64,000 nucleotides of DNA from an uncultured Leptolinea sp. (GTDB lineage: Bacteria > Chloroflexota > Anaerolineae > Anaerolineales > Anaerolineaceae): assembly GCA_903828565.1 (NCBI GenBank), contig CAIKMQ010000009.1:108453-172452 (forward strand), in the 5' to 3' direction. Below, piece after piece: positions 25,220-34,191 of the stretch (its first letter is position 1; the number at the start of each line of letters is the position of its first letter). The position numbers were made by a program, and so were the translations under genes. Under the pieces are notes generated by a model. That model was not told where the DNA came from. It ran no database searches and worked only from the letters and a program-made list of their open reading frames with translations.

Positions 25220-26738
25220 AGGCTTTTCCTTCCAGCATCAGATATCCGATCTCATTGATGTTCGTGCTTTCCGTGCGCAGATCCGCCACGATCCGGCCGC
25301 GGTGCATCACCAACAAACGATCAGACAGCCTGAACAACTCCTCCAGGTCGGCGGAAATCAACAGCATACCGCGCATGCTGGAACGCATGGCAATGATCTG
25401 GCGGTGCACATATTCGATCGAGCCAACATCCAAACCGCGGGTGGGCTGGTCCAGCAAAATGAAAGGCGCAGTGAGCAATAACTCGCGGCCCAGGATGATC
25501 TTCTGCTGGTTGCCGCCGGAAAGGGATTTGAACGGCGCCTCACCATTGGTCATTTGCACATCAAACATCTGACGCACCTCGCCCGTGAACGCGACTGCCT
25601 GGCGGTAATCCAATACCGTGCCGGCCGCGCGGGTAAAGCGTTTCCCCAGCCGGTGATGCGTCATGATGACATTTTCAGTGATTTTGGCCGGCGTGCATGC
25701 CCCCATATTGGCCCGGTCCTGTGAAACAAACGCCACCTTGCGCCGCTTTTCCAGGATCGGCAGGCGGGTGATATCCACATCGCTGCAGCGGATCGATCCG
25801 GTTTGCGGTTCCACCAATCCCATAATGGCATTCACTAGTTCCAGCTGGCCGTTGCCTTCCACGCCGGCGATGCCCACAATTTCGCCCGAGTGCACTTTCA
25901 GGTTGATGTCCGATAATTTAAGCCGTTTATCGCTATCGGTATATTTCAGGTCGGTGATCTCAAATACCAGGTTGCCGGGCTGCTGCGGCAGCCGCAGGGA
26001 TTCAAAGATCACCTCACGGCCAACCATCATTTGCGCCAGGTTGGCTTTGGTCGCCTTGGCAGCATCCAGCGTGCCGATGAATTTGCCTTTGCGTAATACT
26101 GTGATGCGATCAGATAATTCCAATACCTCATCCAGGTGGTGAGAGATAAAAAGAATTGTATGGCCGTTGTCACGCAGCCGTTTAAGTTCGCTGAATAATT
26201 GCGGTATTTCCTGCGGGGTCAGAACCGAGGTCGGTTCATCCATGATCAGGACGGAAACATTCCGGAATAATAGCTTGAGGATCTCTACTTTTTGCCGGGC
26301 CGCGACTGAAATGTCTTCCACTTTCGCGTCCGGGTCGAGATTGAAATGAAATTCGTCGATTTTTGCCCGCACCTGTTGGCGGGCTTTTTTTACATCCAGC
26401 CGGTTGGGGAATTTGACCGGCTCCAACCCCAGAACCACATTTTGCCAGATGGTATATTCCGGGATGAGCAGGATCTCCTGGTGGACCATTCCAATGCCGT
26501 TGGCGATCGCTTCGCCGGGGTCAGTGAAGCGGGCCGGCTTGCCTTTCAGAAGGATATCCCCGGAATCCGCGGGCTGCATGCCGTACAGGATCTTCATCAG
26601 GGTGGATTTGCCCGCCCCGTTTTCCCCTACGATGGCATGGATCTCCCCTTCTCTGAAAGTAACGCTCACATGATCTAGAGCCACCAGGCTGGGTGGAAAG
26701 ATCTTGACCATCTCTGTCATGGATATGATATCGCCCAC
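25209..26738 (-). CDS. ABC transporter ATPase, two nucleotide-binding domains (NupO/YufO-like)
   Basis: This 509-residue cytosolic ATPase has two fused NBDs, as in sugar and nucleoside importers. NBD1 has Walker [13 protein letters not shown] and Walker [12 protein letters not shown], with a divergent signature [14 protein letters not shown]2 has a degenerate Walker A ([11 protein letters not shown]) but a proper [15 protein letters not shown] signature and [12 protein letters not shown]. This asymmetry is normal for the family. The GTG start at 26738 has AAGGG 7 nt upstream; an internal ATG at 26720 is the alternative. A strong hairpin separates it from the upstream lipoprotein gene. Confidence 0.93.
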   Translation of the reverse strand: MGDIISMTEMVKIFPPSLVALDHVSVTFREGEIHAIVGENGAGKSTLMKILYGMQPADSGDILLKGKPARFTDPGEAIANGIGMVHQEILLIPEYTIWQNVVLGLEPVKFPNRLDVKKARQQVRAKIDEFHFNLDPDAKVEDISVAARQKVEILKLLFRNVSVLIMDEPTSVLTPQEIPQLFSELKRLRDNGHTILFISHHLDEVLELSDRITVLRKGKFIGTLDAAKATKANLAQMMVGREVIFESLRLPQQPGNLVFEITDLKYTDSDKRLKLSDINLKVHSGEIVGIAGVEGNGQLELVNAIMGLVEPQTGSIRCSDVDITRLPILEKRRKVAFVSQDRANMGACTPAKITENVIMTHHRLGKRFTRAAGTVLDYRQAVAFTGEVRQMFDVQMTNGEAPFKSLSGGNQQKIILGRELLLTAPFILLDQPTRGLDVGSIEYVHRQIIAMRSSMRGMLLISADLEELFRLSDRLLVMHRGRIVADLRTESTNINEIGYLMLEGKAYEA

Positions 26739-26758
26739 GAGAAGCCCTTTCCATAAAG

Positions 26759-26788
26759 CCGGGTGCCGGCATATCTGCCGACACCCGG
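26759..26788 (-). promoter_or_regulatory. Intercistronic hairpin between bmp and the ABC ATPase gene
   Basis: A 13-bp stem with one mismatch (26759-26771 with 26776-26788) closes a 4-nt loop. On the minus strand it is followed only by GGCTTTAT, so it is a weak terminator. It probably attenuates or stabilises the mRNA so that the binding lipoprotein is made in excess over the ATPase and permeases. Confidence 0.6.
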
Positions 26789-26803
26789 TAAAACGTCTGT
26801 TAC

Positions 26804-27844
26804 TTAAGGAACATAGATCTCAACATTTACGTCGCCGTTGATGATCTGTTGGCGCAGTTCGTTGACCTTATCCAGGATGGCCTGGGGCAGAACGCCGCCA
26901 TTGTCATCAAATACCACATCGACGCCGCCGGTGGCAAGGCCGTAATTGAATACGGTGCCAGGGACGTACGTACCATCTTTGACGGTCGCGAAGATGTTGG
27001 TGATGGCCAGACCGATATCCTTGATATCGGAAGCGACCACGTGCCCGGGAACGAGCGCGTTCTGGTTGGTGTCTACACCGATGGAGTAGAGGTCGCGTTC
27101 GCCAGAAGCCTGCAAAACACCTTTACCGGCATTGGCAGCGATCTGGAAGACGATGTCCGCGCCCATATCATACAGCTGCAGGGTGGCCTGTTTGCCTTTG
27201 GCGGTATCTTCCCAGTCACCCAGGTAAACGCGTTCCATGGTGATCTCGGGGTCGACAGATTTGGCGCCGTTCTCATAAGCGAACATGAAGGCATCAATGA
27301 CCGGGTCCTGGTCTCCACCCACCGCGCCGATGATCTTCTGATCATTGACATTGGGGATGGAAGTATCCAGGGTCAGCATACCGGCGACTACACCCGCCAG
27401 GTAAGCGGATTCTTCTTCGATGTAGTCTACCGAGGTGACGGTCTTGGCGTCGTTGACGACCACGGTGTCCAGGTTGACGAAGACTTTTTGCGGGTTTGCA
27501 TCCGCATATTGCTTAACCAGGTCTTCGAAACCGTAAGAGATCACGAAGATCACGTCGGCATATTCCACCGCGGCTTCCAACATGGGTTCGTACTGGGCCG
27601 GGTCGTAACCGCATTCCAGGGTGCGAATTTCCACGCCGTACTGGGCAGCGATCGCGTCCATGCCTTTTTGGCCGGAATCATAGAATGCATCATCCCCCAG
27701 GGCGCCGTTGATCAGGTAGACGGCCTTGGTGGTGTCAATCCCGCTGACGGCGGAGGCCTCAGGGGCAGCGGCTTTTGGCGCGCAAGAGGCCAGAGCCAGC
27801 GCCAAAATTGTGAATACAGAAACCAGCATAACGATCTTTTTCAT
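26804..27844 (-). CDS. BMP-family substrate-binding lipoprotein (nucleoside importer)
   Basis: A secreted lipoprotein of about 346 residues. The signal [21 protein letters not shown] ends in the lipobox ASC. The mature protein belongs to the basic membrane protein (BMP, PnrA-like) family of purine-nucleoside binders: [20 protein letters not shown] near the N-terminus, a central [23 protein letters not shown], and the late [21 protein letters not shown]. The binding site lies between two alpha/beta lobes. The ATG at 27844 has GGAG 8 nt upstream; the longer frame upstream is not used. It sits after ribokinase and before the importer ATPase and permeases, whose ligand it should determine. Confidence 0.93.
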   Translation of the reverse strand: MKKIVMLVSVFTILALALASCAPKAAAPEASAVSGIDTTKAVYLINGALGDDAFYDSGQKGMDAIAAQYGVEIRTLECGYDPAQYEPMLEAAVEYADVIFVISYGFEDLVKQYADANPQKVFVNLDTVVVNDAKTVTSVDYIEEESAYLAGVVAGMLTLDTSIPNVNDQKIIGAVGGDQDPVIDAFMFAYENGAKSVDPEITMERVYLGDWEDTAKGKQATLQLYDMGADIVFQIAANAGKGVLQASGERDLYSIGVDTNQNALVPGHVVASDIKDIGLAITNIFATVKDGTYVPGTVFNYGLATGGVDVVFDDNGGVLPQAILDKVNELRQQIINGDVNVEIYVP

Positions 27845-27913
27845 TGTTTTCTCCTCTAAATAATTTTGGGTGAAATTGGGCGATCCGTCAATATAATATT
27901 TGGTCACCACCTC

Positions 27914-28864
27914 CTATAAGATAATCTTTTGACCGGTTAACTCAGGCCGGTGGACTTGGCTAAAAAGCTCAACAGCTTGCCGGGTAGGTATGGAACTCTG
28001 CGCGCCAAGCGAGGTAACTGTCAGGGAGGCGGCTGCCACCGCTAACCGCAAAGCGGATTCATCGTCCAGATCTTGCAGCCTGGCGGCCATAAAATAGCCG
28101 GTGAAAGTATCGCCGGCAGCGGTCGTATCCACAGCGGTGACATCACACGCGGGTTGGTAAAATTCCCTCTCGGGGGAAAGCAGGTACGCGCCGGTCGACC
28201 CGACTGTGATGATCACTTTGTCAACGCCGCCTGCTAATAGCTTATCGGCAGCCTGCCGCGCGGTATCTTGCCCCATTACGCGGATGCCGCTCAACGCTTC
28301 GGCCTCGGTTTCATTGAGGATCAGGTAATCCACACAGGCTAATACTTCAAGCGGTATGGGCAAGATCGGGGCCGGGTTCAGGCAGACAATCAAGCCTGCC
28401 GCGGCTGCCGCACGCACGACCGCGTGAACCACCGCCAACGGTACTTCGTGCTGTAAAAGAACCGCGCCGCCATCTGCTACCTTTGAAACCGCCGCAAGGG
28501 CAGTCTGCTCCTCCAGCCAGGCATTCGCGCCGGGGATGATGATGATGCGGTTTTCTCCGCTGGCTTCCACCAGGATATCCGCGACACCGGTCGATTGGCC
28601 CTTTAGCGTAACCAGGCCGCTGGTATCCACTCCGGCAGACCGCAGGGATTCGTGCATAGCATCGCCAAACACGTCGGCGCCTACGCAGCCCACCATCTTG
28701 ACAGAAGCGCCAGCCCGGCACGCCGCTACCGCCTGGTTTGCCCCTTTCCCGCCGGGCACCAGTTTAAAGCCATTGCCGGCAAGTGTTTCTCCAGCTGCAG
28801 GGACGCGTGGGGTTTGGACCACCAGATCCATGTTCAAACTACCGATCACCAGAATTTCAGGCAT
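27914..28864 (-). CDS. rbsK: Ribokinase (PfkB family)
   Basis: The enzyme phosphorylates D-ribose (or deoxyribose) at O5 with ATP to give (deoxy)ribose-5-phosphate. The 316-residue length is typical. The first PfkB signature appears as FKLVPGGKGANQAVAACRAGA. The second is DTTAAGDTFTGYFMAAR, containing the catalytic Asp and anion hole. The N-terminal ILVIGSLNMDLVVQTPRVPAAGET matches ribokinases in particular. The gene overlaps the upstream lacI-type regulator by eight bases and has a GGGGG-type ribosome site. It lies directly upstream of the binding lipoprotein, so imported nucleoside-derived ribose is the likely substrate. Confidence 0.93.
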   Translation of the reverse strand: MPEILVIGSLNMDLVVQTPRVPAAGETLAGNGFKLVPGGKGANQAVAACRAGASVKMVGCVGADVFGDAMHESLRSAGVDTSGLVTLKGQSTGVADILVEASGENRIIIIPGANAWLEEQTALAAVSKVADGGAVLLQHEVPLAVVHAVVRAAAAAGLIVCLNPAPILPIPLEVLACVDYLILNETEAEALSGIRVMGQDTARQAADKLLAGGVDKVIITVGSTGAYLLSPEREFYQPACDVTAVDTTAAGDTFTGYFMAARLQDLDDESALRLAVAAASLTVTSLGAQSSIPTRQAVELFSQVHRPELTGQKIIL

Positions 28865-29879
28865 ATACCCCCTTGTATTGAATAGTTGATTCGCGTAGAA
28901 CCAGGCTGCCGGTCAAGATCACCCGTTGATTTTCACCCGTTCTGACGCCTGTCATGCGTTCGATCAGGATCTGGATGGCTGCCCGCGCCAGGTCATCCAC
29001 CGGCTGACGCATGGTTGTCAGGGCCGGCGTCATTTCACTGGCTAATTCTATGTCGTCAAAGCCCACAATAGAAATATCCGTCGGGACAGACAGCCCATGC
29101 TGCCGCATGGACATCATCGCGCCAATCGCCATCATGTCATTGGTAGAGAAGACCGCGGAAGGCCGATCTGGCTGATCCAGCAGCGTATTCATCGCGGCCA
29201 GCCCGCCCGCGCTGGTGTAATCTCCCATAGCCACCAGTGCCGGGTCAGCCGTGATGCCTGCCTCCGCCAGAGAACGGCGATACCCAGCCAGACGGGCCTG
29301 ACTGGAGATATAGGCGGGTGTGGTGGCGATACAGGCAATGCGGCGGTGACCCAGCCCCACCAGGTGGCTTGTGGCTTCATAACCAGCTTTTTCGTTATCC
29401 AGCATCACCACATCCGCCAGCTCCAGTGAGATATCACGGTCTGCCACAACGACCGGGATGTGGTTTTCGGTCAAGGGGTAGAGTTCTTCATCCCGACCGC
29501 CGGAAGAAATGAAGATCATGCCATCCACCCGCTTGGCTAGTAGGGTTTTGATATAGGAGGATTGTTTATCGGGGTTATTATCGCTGTTGCCCAGGATCAC
29601 GCTGTAGCCCTGAGAAAAACCATAATCTTCGATCTTGCGGGCGATTTCCGCGAAGAAAAGGTTGGACGCATCGGGCACGATCAGCCCAATGGTTTTAGTG
29701 ACTCCGCTGCGCAGGCTGCGTGCCAGGGAATTTGGTTGGTATCCCAGGGCATCCATCATGCGCAGGACGCGCTGGCGGGTATCCGGTTCTACAAAACGGG
29801 TGTTATTCACCACATGCGAAACGGTGGTGATGGAGACACTGGCAGCCAGGGCGACGTCCTTGATGGTTACACGCTTCAT
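28857..29879 (-). CDS. LacI-family transcriptional regulator of the ribose/nucleoside operon
   Basis: This 340-residue DNA-binding repressor has an N-terminal LacI helix-turn-helix with hinge (TIKDVALAASVSITTVSHVVNN, then RVLRMMDALGYQPNSLARSLR). A periplasmic-binding-protein-like sensor domain follows, with IGLIVPDASNLFFAEIARKIE and GFDDIELASEMTPALTT, typical of the RbsR/PurR subgroup. The effector is probably ribose, a nucleoside or a purine. It is the first gene of the operon. A palindrome with a central AAACGTTT sits just downstream of its promoter, so autoregulation is likely. Confidence 0.93.
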   Translation of the reverse strand: MKRVTIKDVALAASVSITTVSHVVNNTRFVEPDTRQRVLRMMDALGYQPNSLARSLRSGVTKTIGLIVPDASNLFFAEIARKIEDYGFSQGYSVILGNSDNNPDKQSSYIKTLLAKRVDGMIFISSGGRDEELYPLTENHIPVVVADRDISLELADVVMLDNEKAGYEATSHLVGLGHRRIACIATTPAYISSQARLAGYRRSLAEAGITADPALVAMGDYTSAGGLAAMNTLLDQPDRPSAVFSTNDMMAIGAMMSMRQHGLSVPTDISIVGFDDIELASEMTPALTTMRQPVDDLARAAIQILIERMTGVRTGENQRVILTGSLVLRESTIQYKGVYA

Positions 29880-29899
29880 AGGGTGAACTGTGCCTTTTC

Positions 29900-29957
29900 A
29901 GGAAAACGTTTGCGCAATCGATAACAATAGAATAGCAAAAATGCTTCAGGCTGTCAA
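29900..29957 (-). promoter_or_regulatory. Promoter and LacI-type operator of the ribose/nucleoside operon
   Basis: On the minus strand, -35 TTGACA (complement of 29952-29957) and -10 TATTCT (complement of 29929-29934) are spaced by 17 nt. Just downstream lies GCAAACGTTTTC (about 29902-29913), centred on the palindrome AAACGTTT (29904-29911), which matches LacI/PurR-family operators with a central CpG. This position would block transcription of the regulator's own operon. Confidence 0.7.
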
Positions 29958-29962
29958 GTACG

Positions 29963-29987
29963 AAAAAGGCGCCAATCGGCGCCTTTT
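29963..29987 (-). terminator. Terminator after the BcsB-like gene
   Basis: A perfect stem of 10 bp (29964-29973 with 29978-29987) has an AATC loop and a minus-strand U tract at 29963-29967. It lies 25-48 nt downstream of the BcsB-like stop codon and upstream of the lacI promoter. Confidence 0.8.
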
Positions 29988-30011
29988 ATCGTTATTACCG
30001 AAACATATCCG

Positions 30012-32180
30012 CTAACTGGCGGAATTCTTCTTTCGCAGCTCCAGCACCAGCAATCCAACCAGCAGCGCCAAGCCGCCGGCGATGGCCGGAACTGCCCATA
30101 GAGCCAGAGCACGCTTGAATTCACGCGGGGCATCGGATTGAACTGCTAAAACCTCTTCAATTCGCTCTTCCGACTGGTATGTACCGGTGGCGATCCCAAT
30201 ATCCCGCCAGGATACCTGGTTTCCATCCGATCCAATCACCGCGAAATTGCTGTCGGCCATCCCGCCAGTCACCAGTGCCCGGCCAGCAGCCAGTATACCT
30301 GCCGGGCTGTTACCCAGAATCGCCAGGTTCGTACTGCTGCCATCCAACCCTGAAGCGCGGATGGCCAGATAACCCAGTTCCGAGTCACCGGGCGGGGTTG
30401 TGACGATCTCCAACCCGCTGCCAGATTGAAGAACACCCGCCGGGTCAAATTTCAAAGTAGGGAAGAAGGCTTCATCGGCCAGCATGGAAAAGGCTGCAGG
30501 TGATCCGATAAGGATCAGGTTGCCCGCCCCATCACTCGATACTTGCGTATCTTCCGCCCAGTTTGCTTTTAATTGCAGCGGATCAGCCTGGGGAAGGGCT
30601 GCTCCCAGGGAATGCGCAATCGCTCCGGCACTTCCCAAAGCGCCGCTGTCTCCAGCTGCTACCAGGAGTGTCACATTATCCAACCGGGTTCCAGACAGGA
30701 ATCTGCCGGGGAAATCAGCCAGCATACGCGCGGAGCTATCGGCCACCGCATGCTCCAACGGCAGGTGGAGAAGCGAGTCACCAGAAACACGCAGCCAGGC
30801 GGCTTCCGCCTCCGGCTCGGCGCACATATCCAAGAGGTAAAGCTCCGCTGTCAAAGTGATCGTATTGCGGCCGGTGTGGATCAGGCTGGAAGGCAAGATC
30901 AGTTGAAAAAGGTTCTGAACAGCTGTATTGTCATTCAGGCGAATGCTGGCTACAGGCTGACCGTTCAACGAGACATGCAAGCTTGAACTAAGGTAATCCA
31001 ACTGCTGTGAATGGCTGAGGATCAGCCCAAAGTAAGAATCTGCCCGCGCCTGCTCACCAGCCGGTATGTAAAAGTCAAAAGATCGGGAAAGCCCGTCGGT
31101 ATTGGTCAACAGCACATCCCCGGCACCCAGGTCTACCAGGTAGGCATCTTCGGATGCTGCTGCCTGAGGTTGCGGATTGACGTCTGTTACCACCACCAGG
31201 GTTTCATCCCCGACAGCAATGACTTGATCGGCCGCTGCCATTTGTGCCGCTTTGAGGATGCCCTCCGCGTCTCCGGTCACCAGTAAGCCGAATTTGGACA
31301 CGGCCGGTTTGAAGATAGCCAGGGCGCCATCGCCGGCTTTCAGTGATACAGGCGGTAGGTCACCAAGCTGTTGGATATCTGCCGCAGCCAACTGTTCATT
31401 ACCTGCGATCAGCACGATACTGGCATCCGGGTCGGGTTGATAACCGCTTGCATAAAAGAAACGAACATCCTGCTCACCACCGGATAACTGCCCGATGCCC
31501 GCAGCCAGGATCATGGCAGCCTGGAGTTCCTGACTACTGGAAGCATCCGGAAGGACGAAATCCAGCACCATAGGCTTGAGGGACCTATCCATGATGAAAG
31601 GCACCGGGTAGGTGTTGAGGGATGGCGTGACCTGTCCCTCTTCGTACGTAAATGTCAGTGCTGATTCAGGCAAGACCGCAACGCTGGTCAGCAGGTTCAT
31701 CCGGCAGGCAGCAGCGGCATCCCAGCTAACACGCAGATTATTCACGCCACCGGTTTCGGGCAACGAGAGCAGGTTTGTATCAAATTCCACTCGCAGGGTT
31801 TGATCTCCACTTTGCTGCAAGGTGAACACTTGAACTTTCTTTCCATTGATAAATACAGACAGGTCTCCACCCACCATCCCTGAAACTGCTTCGGGGTTTT
31901 CGGGCATTACCAGGCTGGAGAAGAACGCTGAGATGTGTAGGTTCAGTACAACATTGCCCGCTGGCTCCCAATCTGCTGGCAGGTTGAACTGTAAAGACGT
32001 TTCTGACACCGGTCCATTGAGAGAAACCGGGAAATCCATACCCAGATCGTAGAACGTGAGGTCCGCGTTTTGTTGCCCGGGCGGGGAAGCAGTTACCCGA
32101 CCGGCAGGTAGCAACACGCCAGTTAGTACCACCAGGACCGCCAGCCAGCGAAGGATTCGGAAATTGAAGGTCGTTTTCAT
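30012..32180 (-). CDS. BcsB-like cellulose synthase regulatory subunit family protein
   Basis: A 722-residue secreted, C-terminally anchored protein. The N-terminal signal peptide is a basic start, a hydrophobic LAVLVVLTGVLLPAG and cleavage near VTASP. Residues about 40-680 show the repeated BcsB plan of jelly-roll carbohydrate-binding domains alternating with flavodoxin-like domains (LTFYDLGMDFPVSLNGP, then FINGKKVQVFTL, AAACRMNLLTSVAVLPES, and later SLNGQPVASIRLND). One C-terminal helix (VPAIAGGLALLVGLLVLEL) and a KK tail complete it. BcsB normally partners the BcsA glucan synthase, but no BcsA is in the window. It could guide another exopolysaccharide. It is encoded with a Wzz-like protein and a sortase-like lipoprotein. 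Confidence 0.83.
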   Translation of the reverse strand: MKTTFNFRILRWLAVLVVLTGVLLPAGRVTASPPGQQNADLTFYDLGMDFPVSLNGPVSETSLQFNLPADWEPAGNVVLNLHISAFFSSLVMPENPEAVSGMVGGDLSVFINGKKVQVFTLQQSGDQTLRVEFDTNLLSLPETGGVNNLRVSWDAAAACRMNLLTSVAVLPESALTFTYEEGQVTPSLNTYPVPFIMDRSLKPMVLDFVLPDASSSQELQAAMILAAGIGQLSGGEQDVRFFYASGYQPDPDASIVLIAGNEQLAAADIQQLGDLPPVSLKAGDGALAIFKPAVSKFGLLVTGDAEGILKAAQMAAADQVIAVGDETLVVVTDVNPQPQAAASEDAYLVDLGAGDVLLTNTDGLSRSFDFYIPAGEQARADSYFGLILSHSQQLDYLSSSLHVSLNGQPVASIRLNDNTAVQNLFQLILPSSLIHTGRNTITLTAELYLLDMCAEPEAEAAWLRVSGDSLLHLPLEHAVADSSARMLADFPGRFLSGTRLDNVTLLVAAGDSGALGSAGAIAHSLGAALPQADPLQLKANWAEDTQVSSDGAGNLILIGSPAAFSMLADEAFFPTLKFDPAGVLQSGSGLEIVTTPPGDSELGYLAIRASGLDGSSTNLAILGNSPAGILAAGRALVTGGMADSNFAVIGSDGNQVSWRDIGIATGTYQSEERIEEVLAVQSDAPREFKRALALWAVPAIAGGLALLVGLLVLELRKKNSAS

Positions 32181-32193
32181 CGCTTCCTCCCTC

Positions 32194-33285
32194 CTACTTT
32201 GACACTGCCAGGTTTTGGGTACCGGCGCGAGCTGAACTTAAGGCTTCTTCACCGCGCTGCACCATAGACTCCAGGCTGTCATCAGCATGGCGGATCACAA
32301 CACCCGCCACCGGCTGCAAATTGATCTGATCACCTGTATCCAACATCACCGGCTGCTCCAGTGACTGCAATAACCGTTCAAAGGTTTTCACCGCGGGTAC
32401 TTCCGGAGTCGAGGGAAGGGTGACGGAGAAGGTTAGCCGATCCCAGCGGGCTACCATGTCATTTCCGCGCAGCATGGCATGCAGCCTGCGGACAACATCC
32501 TGCATCACATGAGTGGTCATTGCTTCCGGTAATCCATCCACCAGGTCTTCCAACCCCTGCAGGTGGATCAAGCCGAACGGCAGGGGTTCATCGGCTTTAC
32601 GAACCAGGTCCTGCCCCATCGTCCGCAGTAAATGTTTGCGGTTATAGGCAAGCGATTGTTTATCGATCAAAGCGCGTTCGCGCAGCTGCTCCAGCGGAAC
32701 CCGAAGGGATTCGCGGATGAGCAGGAAAATTATGCCGGTGATCAATCCGGCTCCGGCAGCAATGATCAGGTACAACCCGGGCCGGGGATGGTACGGTACT
32801 GCCGGCTCCTGTGCCAGGTCCAGGAAGGAGATATCAAAGACCTGGTAAATGGATTTGATAAAGCTGATACCATTCTGGCCAATGTTATTTGCCAGCAGTG
32901 TGATCAACTGGGGATTGGGTCCTTCCACCACCAGCACGAGGATATTGGTATCTTTCTGTACTTTAGTGTAAACACGTGTGTTTTTAAGTGCCGAATCGCC
33001 GAATTGCAGGCGGTCCACTGTATCCTGATACACTCTCTGGCTGGCGAGAATATCCGCATAGGTATTCGAGACTGTTTTTCCTTCCAGCGTATCCAGGCTG
33101 CTGACAACATCCCGGCTGCTGGTCAGATTGGCATTCGGGTAAACCAGGAAAGTCGCCTGAGAACTGTACATCGGGGTGGTGATGAGACTCCACACCAATG
33201 CGCCGGCACAGAAGCCCAGCGTGATAACCAGTAAGATGCGCCAGCCAGTCTGGATGGATTTGAAACCCGTGCGAGTAGATGCCAT
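32194..33285 (-). CDS. Wzz-type chain-length protein fused to a degenerate GGDEF domain
   Basis: About 363 residues. The first half is a Wzz/capsule-type domain: one helix near residue 20 (RILLVITLGFCAGALVW), a periplasmic region with YSSQATFLVYPN and TYADILASQRVYQDTV, and a second helix (LYLIIAAGAGLITGIIFLL). The cytosolic C-terminal 170 residues keep the GGDEF framework (DKQSLAYNRKHLLRTM, then PFGLIHLQGLEDLVDGLPE). The active loop that should read R-x-GG[D/E]EF is ARWDRLTFSV, so cyclase activity is not expected; it may bind nucleotide or serve as a scaffold. The ATG at 33285 follows aggagg by 7 nt. The stop is 13 nt from the BcsB-like start. Confidence 0.82.
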   Translation of the reverse strand: MASTRTGFKSIQTGWRILLVITLGFCAGALVWSLITTPMYSSQATFLVYPNANLTSSRDVVSSLDTLEGKTVSNTYADILASQRVYQDTVDRLQFGDSALKNTRVYTKVQKDTNILVLVVEGPNPQLITLLANNIGQNGISFIKSIYQVFDISFLDLAQEPAVPYHPRPGLYLIIAAGAGLITGIIFLLIRESLRVPLEQLRERALIDKQSLAYNRKHLLRTMGQDLVRKADEPLPFGLIHLQGLEDLVDGLPEAMTTHVMQDVVRRLHAMLRGNDMVARWDRLTFSVTLPSTPEVPAVKTFERLLQSLEQPVMLDTGDQINLQPVAGVVIRHADDSLESMVQRGEEALSSARAGTQNLAVSK

Positions 33286-33308
33286 GGTTAAACCTCCTGT
33301 TTGTACCT

Positions 33309-34028
33309 TTAATCCTCCGGGGCGATGACAAATAACCGCCCCCATGAAGGTTCATTCCCTTGTGCTATACAAGTTTGAAATGTTGTTTTCGGATTACCAC
33401 CGTACACCTTGGTGAATAAAGCTGTGGAAGAAAGTTTCTCTCCGGTTAAAACGTTGACGAAGTTGCTCGTTGGGCTGGTAGGATTAAGTGCCTGGTACTG
33501 CAGGGTATCTGAAACCGTGAATTCCTCTGTTCGTCCATCTCCATAGATCAGCACAACCACCTGGCCTGGGACCAGGTCATAATAATAGACTCCTGCCAGG
33601 TAATTGTGTGCCAACAGGCCGGTGTTGCCAGTTTGTTTCTTTACCATGGAAAAATAGGTCGCCACCCCTTTGACACCTGACACAAATGCCGGGTTGTTCG
33701 AAGGCTGTTGGACTACTTTGAGCGCCAGGACATTCTCAACATACACGCCAACGACTTTTGTCGCATCTCCATTCTTAATGGCTGCGACAAACTGATCAAA
33801 GAAAGGCGCGGCAGCCGGTGTGGGTGTTGGCGCAAACGTGGGAGTTGGCTGCGTGGTTGCAGTGAGGGTTGCCACAATAATTGCCGTATGCCGTGGGCTG
33901 GCTGTAAGTGATGGAGATGCAGCCTGCACGATCTTTGTGGCAGTCGCGGACTGACAACCGGCAAAAATCACAGCCAGTACACATATTCCCAGCGAGGCAT
34001 TACGGAAAAAAGCTTGACTCTTCTGCAT
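33309..34028 (-). CDS. Sortase-like lipoprotein
   Basis: This 239-residue protein has a lipoprotein signal ending in VIFAGC and then a Thr/Pro-rich linker (about residues 35-75, PTPTFAPTPTP). The C-terminal domain of about 160 residues follows the sortase beta-barrel order. A candidate catalytic His is in GLLAHNYLAG, the Cys in TTFQTCIAQG, and the Arg in SWGRLFVIA. Sortases cut and transpeptidate cell-wall sorting signals. A lipidated form facing the outside is unusual, since most are held by a helix. It is the first gene of the three-gene surface-polysaccharide-like cluster. No LPXTG-bearing substrate is seen nearby. The call rests on motif order alone. Confidence 0.65.
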   Translation of the reverse strand: MQKSQAFFRNASLGICVLAVIFAGCQSATATKIVQAASPSLTASPRHTAIIVATLTATTQPTPTFAPTPTPAAAPFFDQFVAAIKNGDATKVVGVYVENVLALKVVQQPSNNPAFVSGVKGVATYFSMVKKQTGNTGLLAHNYLAGVYYYDLVPGQVVVLIYGDGRTEEFTVSDTLQYQALNPTSPTSNFVNVLTGEKLSSTALFTKVYGGNPKTTFQTCIAQGNEPSWGRLFVIAPED

Positions 34029-34191
34029 TGAAACCTAATTTGTTGTTATTTATATTATATTGGAGAATACACACTGCGGCTACAGAGAAACCGGTGGCTT
34101 CAAAACCCAGATGACCGCTACCACCCCGAAATCCTAAGGCAAAATGTGTGATAATAAATGTAAATGACCCTGTGTGCGGGGTGGGAACCAT

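Noticed and set aside
26849..27859. A 336-codon frame antisense to the BMP lipoprotein
   Set aside because: The BMP protein on the other strand has a full lipoprotein signal and family motifs; the antisense product does not.
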